From CBDCZY01 sp965224745 (GTDB lineage: Bacteria > Pseudomonadota > Gammaproteobacteria > Methylococcales > Methylomonadaceae), in assembly GCA_965224745.1 (NCBI GenBank), contig CBDCZY010000002.1, positions 186,001-250,000 on the forward strand: 64,000 nucleotides of DNA, given 5' to 3'. The notes beneath the pieces are model-generated. The model had not been told where the DNA came from. It did not search any database and was given only the letters and a program-made list of their open reading frames with translations. The position numbers and the translations under genes were made by a program. Shown in pieces: positions 7,779 to 15,552 of the stretch. Every line of letters starts with the position of its first letter. Position 1 is the first letter of the stretch.

Positions 7779-9365
7779 TTAAGAACTACAAGAAAGCATT
7801 GAACAGCCAGCCCGTTGGCGTGCCCAATCTGGACGTTTTACTGCATATTTTTCAAATTGAGGTTGCTCATCATAAGGTCTTCGCAATACCTCTAGCAATT
7901 CGTTTACCATCGAAAAATCACCTTGGTCGGCTTTATCTATGGCCAATTGCGCCAAATAATTTCGCAGCACATATTTGGGATTAACACGGTTCATTTGCTG
8001 CAACCTTGACTCGTCGGTCTTACCTTCTTGGTCCAAACGTTCCCGATAATTTTGCAACCATTGCACCAAACGTTGGCGGTACTCGGATGTTCTTTGTTCA
8101 GGTCGATAATAAACATCATCAAAATGGCGAACCAGCTTTTCCTCTAAATCTTGTGATGACGTTTCATTCAGGTTTATCGATGCTAATTTTCGAAAAAATA
8201 TCGTCATATCTGTTTCTATCTGCAGCAGTAAAGCTAATAGCTCGGTAACCAAAGCTTCATCATTCTCTGGTACAAAGTGGTCGAACCCCAGTTTTTCAGC
8301 CATCATCGATTGCCAACCTGCAACGAAATGTTCTGTGTAAGAATTAAGAGCGACTTCTAGCGCCTCTTTTTCTTCAATCAAAGGATAAATCGCATTGGCC
8401 AATTGCGTTAAATTCCAAAGGGCAATTTGTGGTTGGTGACCAAAACGATAACGACGTTCCGATACATCGGTGGTGTTGGGAGTCCAATCAGGATCATAGT
8501 TTTCCAACCAACCATAGGGGCCGTAATCAATGGTCAACCCTAAAATTGACATGTTATCGGTATTCATCACACCATGCACAAAACCAACGCGTTGCCAGTG
8601 GACAATCATCTCTGCTGTACTGCGACATACTTCCTTAAACCAGGCGAGGTAAACCTCCTTGGAAGGCTCACCTAAATGATTAAAATCAGTACGTATGGTG
8701 AAATCTACCAGTTGCTTCAGCACATCCATTTCACCACGTGACGTGAAAATTTCGAAATTACCGAATCGAGTAAAAGAAGGGGCTATCCGGCAAACAATTG
8801 CTCCTCGCTCACTTTGCGGGTTACCATTGTAAAACATATCTCTTACTACCTGTTCGCCCGTTAACACTAAACTCAAAGCACGAGTGGTAGGTATTCCCAA
8901 GTGAAACATCGCTTCACTGCACAAAAACTCACGAACCGATGAGCGTAATACCGCCAACCCATCAGCAGTTCTTGAATAGGGCGTCAACCCAGCGCCTTTA
9001 AGTTGCAAGACCCAACGTTCACCTTGTTGGTTAACCACTTCTCCCAGATTAATCGCACGACCATCGCCCAGTTGCCCCGCCCATTGACCGAATTGATGTC
9101 CGCCATAGCACATCGCATAGGGCTCCATGCCTGGCAGCAACTTGTTTCCGGCAAACACTTCAGTAAACCAAGATGCTTCACAATTCTCAGTCGACAACCC
9201 GATACGATCAGCCATTTCTCGTGAATAAGCGACTAATTCAGGTCTGATAACGGATGTCGGGTTAACTTTCGAATAGCAAGCGCCTGTTACTTGTCGCCTT
9301 ACATTTGTTAAGTCAGGGTCAGCAGGAAGTTGAGTGAAAAAGCGATTGTCAAAAGATAGTTGCAT
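7779..9365 (-). CDS. selO: Protein adenylyltransferase SelO
   Basis: A pseudokinase-fold AMPylase of about 528 residues if started at the internal Met (MQLSFDNRFF); an upstream in-frame Met at 9401 would add 12 atypical residues. Characteristic blocks are the Gly-rich GQWAGQLGDGRAINLGE, LQLKGAGLTPYSRTADG, VHGVMNTDNMSILG and the C-terminal CSS motif in which Cys replaces the eukaryotic selenocysteine. SelO transfers AMP to Ser/Thr/Tyr of proteins in redox homeostasis. It is divergent from the spermidine-synthase-like gene. Confidence 0.95.
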   Translation of the reverse strand: MQLSFDNRFFTQLPADPDLTNVRRQVTGACYSKVNPTSVIRPELVAYSREMADRIGLSTENCEASWFTEVFAGNKLLPGMEPYAMCYGGHQFGQWAGQLGDGRAINLGEVVNQQGERWVLQLKGAGLTPYSRTADGLAVLRSSVREFLCSEAMFHLGIPTTRALSLVLTGEQVVRDMFYNGNPQSERGAIVCRIAPSFTRFGNFEIFTSRGEMDVLKQLVDFTIRTDFNHLGEPSKEVYLAWFKEVCRSTAEMIVHWQRVGFVHGVMNTDNMSILGLTIDYGPYGWLENYDPDWTPNTTDVSERRYRFGHQPQIALWNLTQLANAIYPLIEEKEALEVALNSYTEHFVAGWQSMMAEKLGFDHFVPENDEALVTELLALLLQIETDMTIFFRKLASINLNETSSQDLEEKLVRHFDDVYYRPEQRTSEYRQRLVQWLQNYRERLDQEGKTDESRLQQMNRVNPKYVLRNYLAQLAIDKADQGDFSMVNELLEVLRRPYDEQPQFEKYAVKRPDWARQRAGCSMLSCSS

Positions 9366-9496
9366 TGCAGTATATTTTGTAACAGAAAAAGTCATTGTCA
9401 AATTGTAGCGTTTGATTAGTGCAAGCGAAAGCTATTATCAATCATGATTTGCTTCAGCCATTGGATATGGTTCAATGAGCATTCAAAAAACTAACA

Positions 9497-11980
9497 GTGC
9501 TATCAATGTACTATTCTGGAAAGCCGTTTGCACCCATCCTACTACTATTTTTCCTGTCTGGTGTTTCAGGCTTAATCTATGAAATTATATGGCTTCGAGA
9601 ATTAGGACTACTTTTCGGTAACGCCAATTACGCTATAGCAACCACGCTAGCGGCCTTTTTTTTGGGATTGGCTTTAGGCAACAAAATTTTCGGAAATGTT
9701 GTCTCCTTTTCTAACCAACCATTAAAACTTTACGGCTTATTGGAAATTGGCGTAGCTGTCTGTGCGGTGAGCTATTTTGTGATCAGGAGTATCTATGCTG
9801 CTGCCTACCCGTTGATTTTTGAATGGTTTGGTTCGGACAGACAAATTTTTACGGCGGTAAAGTTTGGTCTTGCTCTCATCATGTTGTTACCACCCACTTT
9901 TTTAATGGGCGGAACCTTGCCTGTCATAAGCCATTTTTCTGTTGATACTCAACATCCATTGGGTTTAACAGTTTCATTGCTCTATTTTATAAACACTCTC
10001 GGCGCAGTAGCAGGCGCTTTGCTGGCAGGCATTTTTTTACCCCCGTTACTAGGTTTCACTGGAACCTATATCGTGGCATTAGCGCTCACTTTTAGCATAG
10101 CATTAATCGCCTTAATCCTCTCGCGCCAACAAAAAAATACTCCTTCAGAAAAACAAGCTACCGAAACTAACTTGAGAAGATCTACCCCGGACATATTATT
10201 GCTAAGAACGATCGCAATGCTCTCTGGATTAGTCATGTTAGGTTTGCAGGTCTTGTGGAACAGGATGTTTGCCCAAGTCTTGCAAAATTCTATCTATACC
10301 TTCAGCTTAATATTAGTGGTTTTTCTAGTCTTTATGGCAATCGGCAGTGGATTAGCCAACAGACTGATACACCGATTTAACAATGATCGCCTTATCCTTT
10401 TTTGGTTATTGACACTCGGTGGCAGCTTAGTTGCCACGACGCCTTTTACCTTTTTGGCATGGACCGATGACCTCATGATGCTGGTTACCGATCAGGGTTG
10501 GAGTGATTATCTTTGGCGAGTCAGTCGGCTGATCGTGCTTGTAATCGGCCCCCCGGTATTGTTACTGGGTGGTGTCTTCCCGCTGTTAATCAAACTGGGT
10601 GACACGCAAAAAATAGCGACCGGCCAATGGGTCGGCGAGTTAACCAGCAGCAACACCTTGGGAGCTATTATAGGCTCATTAATGGCGGGCTTTATCATCC
10701 TTGATTCCATCGGATTATGGGCAGGTATCCGATTGATGGCCGTGCTAATATTAATGACGGCTGGGCTGATAATTACCCGAACGCCTGCTCAAGTATCGCG
10801 CTTGATGATGATCCCATCCCTGAGTATTCTACTTTCGATTTCAATCCTGGACACGTCTAAATTGCCTATTGTTCAAATAGACCCGATCAATGAAGAAGAA
10901 AGTTTATTACAAGCCTGGGAAGGTAGCGCTGCCAATGTAGCGGTCATTCGACAGCAAGATGAGCTGAAGCTAAAAGTCAACAATCACTACACGCTGGGAG
11001 GCTCAGGATCTTTCGAACTGGAACAATTCGAAGGCTACTTACCCCTCCTACTCCACCGGAACCCTAAAGCTATTTATTGCTTAGGACTCGGTACCGGCAT
11101 AACGGCCGGCGCCACACTTGATTATCCTATCCAACAACTTATAGTTACCGAGATTATTCCGGACGTTATCTCAGCGGCAGATCAATATTTTTATCGCTAC
11201 ACCAACCGTTTGTTCTATGACAAGAGGGTTAGTGTGATACATGAAGATGGTAGAAATTATTTACGGGGAACCAACAATCTTTTCGATGTAATCATCGGCG
11301 ATCTATTTATTCCCTGGAAAGCAGGGGTCGGCGGGCTTTATTCACTGGAACATTATCTGAGCGTTAAACAACGTTTACAATCAGATGGAATATTTATGCA
11401 GTGGCTGCCAGCTTATCAACTGTCAACTAAAGAGTTTAATATTATAGCTAGCACGTTGCTTGCTGTGTTCCCTCAAGTGACCGTTTGGCGCGGCGATTTC
11501 TCACCTAGCAAACCTGTTATTGGTTTGCTGGGTCATTCGACTAACCAACCGTTAGCGTCAAATGCCTTGCTATTTAAAGACACTCAACATCATAATCCCA
11601 AGCAACCTATTCTGAGTCACTATCTAGGCCAGTTAAATACTGAGCTATCTAAATCTCCATTGAATACAGACAATCATCCAATCATTGAATTTCAATCGCC
11701 AAAAACTCAATTACTCAGAAAAGCCGGCTCTATGCATTGGATGATTGGAGAAACTTTGCTTGAATTCATGCAACAAATGATACAACCATCCAAGCTATCA
11801 GCTGATTCATACCTGAGTCAGTTAAATCGAGCCGATAAAAACTTACCTTTGGCAGGTTTTTATCTGCATCAGTCACAAATTTATCAAAGCCAAGGCAAAT
11901 TGAAAGCCGCCGCAACATCTTACAATCGCTATCAATTGCTATTGAATAAAAAAAAGAACCCGCTTTCAAATAAGCACTAG
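9497..11980 (+). CDS. Fused MFS-like membrane domain and spermidine synthase-like domain
   Basis: An 827-residue protein. Residues 1 to about 450 hold some 12 hydrophobic helices in two halves separated by a polar linker (about 205-230). Residues about 480-700 form a Rossmann domain with the nucleotide-binding loop LGLGTGITAG and IHEDGRNYLRG, as in polyamine aminopropyltransferases. The C-terminal ~50 residues resemble a TPR helix pair. Its natural substrate is not known for this fused family, so polyamine synthesis should not be assumed. It appears monocistronic. Confidence 0.85.
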   Translation: MLSMYYSGKPFAPILLLFFLSGVSGLIYEIIWLRELGLLFGNANYAIATTLAAFFLGLALGNKIFGNVVSFSNQPLKLYGLLEIGVAVCAVSYFVIRSIYAAAYPLIFEWFGSDRQIFTAVKFGLALIMLLPPTFLMGGTLPVISHFSVDTQHPLGLTVSLLYFINTLGAVAGALLAGIFLPPLLGFTGTYIVALALTFSIALIALILSRQQKNTPSEKQATETNLRRSTPDILLLRTIAMLSGLVMLGLQVLWNRMFAQVLQNSIYTFSLILVVFLVFMAIGSGLANRLIHRFNNDRLILFWLLTLGGSLVATTPFTFLAWTDDLMMLVTDQGWSDYLWRVSRLIVLVIGPPVLLLGGVFPLLIKLGDTQKIATGQWVGELTSSNTLGAIIGSLMAGFIILDSIGLWAGIRLMAVLILMTAGLIITRTPAQVSRLMMIPSLSILLSISILDTSKLPIVQIDPINEEESLLQAWEGSAANVAVIRQQDELKLKVNNHYTLGGSGSFELEQFEGYLPLLLHRNPKAIYCLGLGTGITAGATLDYPIQQLIVTEIIPDVISAADQYFYRYTNRLFYDKRVSVIHEDGRNYLRGTNNLFDVIIGDLFIPWKAGVGGLYSLEHYLSVKQRLQSDGIFMQWLPAYQLSTKEFNIIASTLLAVFPQVTVWRGDFSPSKPVIGLLGHSTNQPLASNALLFKDTQHHNPKQPILSHYLGQLNTELSKSPLNTDNHPIIEFQSPKTQLLRKAGSMHWMIGETLLEFMQQMIQPSKLSADSYLSQLNRADKNLPLAGFYLHQSQIYQSQGKLKAAATSYNRYQLLLNKKKNPLSNKH

Positions 11981-12043
11981 ACTCCTACTCGAAGTATATA
12001 AAGCCGAGCAAGTATTTGATATCGCTACCTCAATCAGCTCTTT

Positions 12044-12331
12044 CTAAACTTCTGGCTCGATCGGTTCGTAATTCCAGCCTTGGTTTTTATCGACCCATTT
12101 AAGGCAAATTACATACCAGGCTGTCATGGGTACCATCATTGCGAACCAGCTCCAATCATCTATTAAAAAGACTTTTGCTACCCAACCGTTACCATTAAAG
12201 AACTGTGCCCAGGGAATGCAATACAACGAGAATAACACACAACTCCAAATTAAAATTAACGCGCCTTTGCGCGACTCAATACTGGAAAATGCAAGGAAAA
12301 CCCATAACGGGGTTTTGTTAGTTTTTTTCAT
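12044..12331 (-). CDS. Small two-helix membrane protein, unknown
   Basis: A 95-residue protein with two hydrophobic segments (about residues 25-45 and 62-80) separated by a short aromatic loop and with a charged C-terminal tail. No family recognised. It stands alone between the MFS/spermidine-synthase-like gene and a broken region. Confidence 0.6.
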   Translation of the reverse strand: MKKTNKTPLWVFLAFSSIESRKGALILIWSCVLFSLYCIPWAQFFNGNGWVAKVFLIDDWSWFAMMVPMTAWYVICLKWVDKNQGWNYEPIEPEV

Positions 12332-12516
12332 AGATCCCTTCTCGATAGGAAAACTTGCTTATTGCTAATCAATTTAATTAAAAAGTAACAACAATGACTT
12401 AAGGAAACTATTGCAAATTTAAAAACAAACAATTCACAAAAGCCCACATAGTTTAGCCTTATTTTAATTTTATGTACACTCCATGAGGGGCAGTAACTGA
12501 GGAAATCTTAACAGCT

Positions 12517-12799
12517 ATGGATAATTCAAATTCTTTTGATGACTGGACTTTATTCATTTATCGATTTTCTGTAAATGATCCCTTAAAGAACAACTTGATT
12601 GATGAGTTTTTTGAAAAACTTATCGACAGTATGTGATTATCAACTATTTGATTCACTGGAAGGTAATCCTAAATTACATCCGCCAAATACAGCGGTAGTG
12701 TTTTTAGTCTCTTCTATTTCAGATTTTGAAAAGTTACTGGAAATTAACTACCCTGATGACGTACTCAAAAATGAATACAATGCTGCACTTTCATTATAA
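12517..12799 (+). pseudogene. Frameshifted small protein gene
   Basis: An ATG at 12517 opens a frame (MDNSNSFDDWTLFIYRF...) that stops at 12634. The +1 frame continues smoothly from about 12630 with a sensible sequence (VCDYQLFDSLEGNPKLHP...) to a stop at 12797-12799. Joined, they give one ~93-residue acidic protein, so a single-base indel is likely. Family not recognised. Confidence 0.5.
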
Positions 12800-12803
12800 G
12801 CCT

Positions 12804-13007
12804 ATGACCAATTCGCCTAAGCTTGATTTTTATAGAACAGAAAAACATGTCTCTTGCGGCACAATGGAAGAGGCGCAAATTATAACGGTTAAATTTCGAA
12901 AAACCGGAGGTGTTGTCTTTGCAAATGGACACGGAGAATTTATCATAGCTACAAATTTTTTAGCAATAAAAAATTTAATTACGCGGATCTGGGAACACAA
13001 TACATAA
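12804..13007 (+). CDS. Small hypothetical protein
   Basis: A 67-residue ORF starting at an internal Met (MTNSPKLDFYRTEKHVSCG) that lies 4 bases after the preceding frameshifted gene. Composition looks protein-like (GGVVFANGHGEFIIATN). It could be an independent small gene or a third piece of the same decayed gene, since its frame differs again. Confidence 0.4.
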   Translation: MTNSPKLDFYRTEKHVSCGTMEEAQIITVKFRKTGGVVFANGHGEFIIATNFLAIKNLITRIWEHNT

Positions 13008-13179
13008 TTATTGATTTCTTCCACTCATCAAGTGATTACTTGGCTGTGATTTAATAAAGGAAAAAGATCAAATCACATTAAATATCGTATCTCTATAATT
13101 CTAAGGTAATATTGCTCAGATTGGCGAAACGAAGGTATCAATAAAAGTTGTCTGTATTTAAAAACGCTGCCAAGTATTT

Positions 13180-13620
13180 TTATTCCTCCCATTCCGGATA
13201 TTGTTCAGGCTTCTTACCCTTTTCTTCGATTAATCTTGGGAGTTTATCTGTCTTCACCAATTCTTTGCTGGCATTTCTTTTTTTAGATACTCTAAACAAC
13301 CAGTGATCCCCGTAATCAAATAAGTAAAAAAGTTTTCTCCCTTTTTCTAGTGGAAATATGCTGGATAACGTGGTATCAAATATTTTTTCATTTTCGTCAT
13401 CAAACCGAATTTTGTCACGACTTCTTTCTGTTCTTGCAATAAAAAACTCATACAGGTGGTCGTCATCAAATTCTACAGCCTGCTGAATGACATAATGCAA
13501 GTCTTCCAGCGTTGATTCGGCATCTATTTCAATGGTTGCCTCCCATGCATCCTCTGAATCCACTGAATAAGCACTAAAACCCAGCTCAACCTTTAATGTA
13601 AAACTCATATTATTTCTCAA
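13180..13620 (-). CDS. pRiA4b ORF-3-like protein
   Basis: A 146-residue acidic protein with the family pattern: LEDLHYVIQQAVEFDDDHLYEF, then FPLEKGRKLFYLFDYGDHWLFRV. This is the plasmid pRiA4b ORF-3-like family, common near mobile elements, function unknown. The Met at residue 5 is an alternative start. Confidence 0.8.
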   Translation of the reverse strand: MRNNMSFTLKVELGFSAYSVDSEDAWEATIEIDAESTLEDLHYVIQQAVEFDDDHLYEFFIARTERSRDKIRFDDENEKIFDTTLSSIFPLEKGRKLFYLFDYGDHWLFRVSKKRNASKELVKTDKLPRLIEEKGKKPEQYPEWEE

Positions 13621-13666
13621 TCAGATTTTATGTTCAAAAATGTAAAGCAACATCACTTAGCTTCTT

Positions 13667-13787
13667 ACAAGATCTTCATTCCTGCAAGAGTTACCGAGGT
13701 CCAGTCATCATGGATGGATTTAAGCTTGCCATCAATTACCCTGGATAACCGTTCCAGACGAGTATGACGATACTGTTGTTAATCAGT
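13667..13787. repeat. Dispersed palindromic repeat, copy 1
   Basis: About 120 bases that recur with roughly 75-80 percent identity at 40364-40482. Common blocks include ACAAGATC-TCATTCC-GCA, a central TTGCCATC, CTGGATA and CGAGTA-GAC. The ends are roughly complementary (TCATTCC / cgagtatgacga), as in REP-like repeats of other proteobacteria. Confidence 0.65.
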
Positions 13788-14247
13788 AAGGCGCAATTAA
13801 AGCGCCTGTAAACACGGAAGCGCACTAATTCTCAATATATTGGTCAGAGTAACATTATGGGGCTATGAAGAATCAAATGGGTAAATCCTGTAAAATAATT
13901 CAAATTTATCCCCTCTACCCATATGAATAGTACCGAAATATTTGCACTTGCTTTAGGATTAAAAGAACCTTGGATTATTTCTAATGTTGAAATACTGACA
14001 AGTGATGATTCAGTAAAAGAACTCCATATTCACTTTGGTTTTAAGCGAGGCAGCAAATTTGAGGATGAATCGGGAGAAAAATGCTCGATCCATGATACGC
14101 AGGATAAAACATGGAGACACCTAAATTTTTTTGAACACACCTGCCTCCTTCACTGCTCAGTCCCCCGTATTCGAACAAGCGACGGAAAAGTACGTTTGGT
14201 GGATGTTCCCTGGGCACGAAAAAACAGTGCTTTTACCTTGTTATTTG

Positions 14248-15011
14248 GGCATTGCTAATTTAGTATAGTTTTATGTTAGAATTAAATTTTTGATATCTTT
14301 CTAAAGAGAGCGAGAAATTTAATGGAATGCCCTAAATGCAAATCTAATAAAAACATCAAAGATGGTATCGTAAAACAAAAGCAGCGTTACAAATGTAAAG
14401 AATGTAATTTTCGATATACTGTTGCTAGTGGCTCGGGAGCCAAACCATTCTATTTAAGAAAGATGGCTCTTCAATTATATCTTGAAGGATTAGGGTTTCG
14501 TTCAATTGGTCGGGTTTTGAACGTAAGCAATGTCACGGTACTAAATTGGATTAGATCCTTTGGTGAGCAAGTTGCCGAATTGAAAAGTCCTGAACAAGTG
14601 ATTTATGCTGAGATGGATGAAATGCATACCTATGTGGGTCAAAAAAAAGCTATAAATGGATATGGATTGCTGTTGATAGATATGGGAAAAAATTCATCAA
14701 TTTCATTGTTGGCGACCGAAGCGTACAGACAGGACAAAAACTCTGGGAAGGAATTGAAGATCAATTAAATGGAACAATAGCAACCGATTATTGGCAGCCC
14801 TATGAACATTTTATTCCTAGCGAAAAACACGTTCAATCCAAAGCTGAAACATACACAGTTGAAGGCTACAATAGTATCTTTAGACATTTTCTTGCACGAA
14901 TGAGAAGAAAGACAAAATGTTACACAAAAAGTGTTCGAATGCTTGAGCTGTCTATATTACTCTTAATGCATAAAAGAAATGGAACGTTAACTATACTAAA
15001 TTAGCAATGCC
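14248..15011 (+). mobile_element. IS1-family insertion sequence, complete
   Basis: A 764-bp element bounded by matching inverted ends (GGCATTGCTAATTTAGTATAG and its complement, at least 20 bp). It is flanked by an exact 8-bp target duplication GTTATTTG (14240-14247 and 15012-15019). The size and duplication length are those of IS1. It disrupts the ISL3 transposase and is therefore the younger insertion. Confidence 0.9.
14322..15003 (+). CDS. IS1-family transposase (InsA/InsB by -1 frameshift)
   Basis: The first frame (14322-14768) starts with a CPKC...CKEC zinc finger and an HTH (YLEGLGFRSIGRVLNVS). A run of eight A at about 14641-14648 allows a -1 shift from GQKKA into SYKWIWIAVDRYGKKF. That frame continues through the DDE region (TDYWQPYEHFIPSEKH) and YTKS to a stop at about 15003. 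This is the programmed frameshift known for IS1, so the gene need not be broken. Confidence 0.85.
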
Positions 15012-15430
15012 GTTATTTGAAGCCCTGGCGATGGCGTTAATTGAAAAAGAAATGCCAGTAAACAAAGTGGGGCACTTATTAAAGGAAAACCCACATAGAA
15101 TCTGGACAATTTTTAACCACTGGATAGGTTTGGCCTATCAGTCAGATGATCCTTCCTCAGTGACACAGCTTGGCTTTGATGAGACATCAAGACGTAAAGG
15201 CCATCAATATGTCACTGTTGCCGTTGATCTAGAAGAGCGCAGAGTGATTCATGTTGTCGAAGGAAAAGATGCTAAAACAATTGAAGAGATCAAAGATTAT
15301 CCCTGTACTAAACAGGTTGAACCCGAACAGATTACTCAAGCGAGCATTGACCTTTCTCCCGCCTTTATTTCAGGTATCAAGAAAAACTTTCCGCGGGCAG
15401 AAATCACCTTTGACCGTTTTCATGTGGAAT

Positions 15431-15483
15431 ATATAGGGTCAGGGTAACATTATTTTAATGTTTATTTTACTCTGACCCTATAT
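15431..15483. repeat. 53-bp hairpin made of ISL3-type ends
   Basis: ATATAGGGTCAGGGTAA (15431-15447) is complementary at 16 of 17 positions to TTACTCTGACCCTATAT (15467-15483). It replaces the 3' part of the ISL3 transposase. It looks like the two ends of an ISL3-type element with almost everything between them deleted. A weaker relative lies at 56312-56345. Confidence 0.65.
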
Positions 15484-15552
15484 ATTTGGAAACTTCAGCT
15501 TAGAAATAAGCCTGGTTATTATCATAATAACGTAACTTCCAAGATTCAATAC

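Larger units (their letters stand above)
13923..15447 (+). pseudogene. ISL3-family transposase, split by IS1 and truncated
   Basis: The N-terminal 111 codons (13923-14258) include the zinc-finger and HTH part typical of ISL3 transposases. Removing the IS1 insertion and one target copy joins FTLLF to EALAMALIEKEMP in frame. The second part (15007-15447) contains the start of the DDE catalytic domain (LGFDETSRRKGHQYVTV, then SIDLSPAF). It ends abruptly at YIGSG inside a hairpin, so the final ~200 residues are missing. Confidence 0.85.
13842..15480 (+). mobile_element. ISL3-family element, degraded and interrupted
   Basis: The left end reads GGTCAGAGTAACATT at 13843 and a complementary end TTACTCTGACC lies at 15467-15477. 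The transposase is split by an IS1-family insertion (14248-15011) and truncated at its C terminus by a 53-bp hairpin (15431-15483). The element is dead. Confidence 0.7.
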
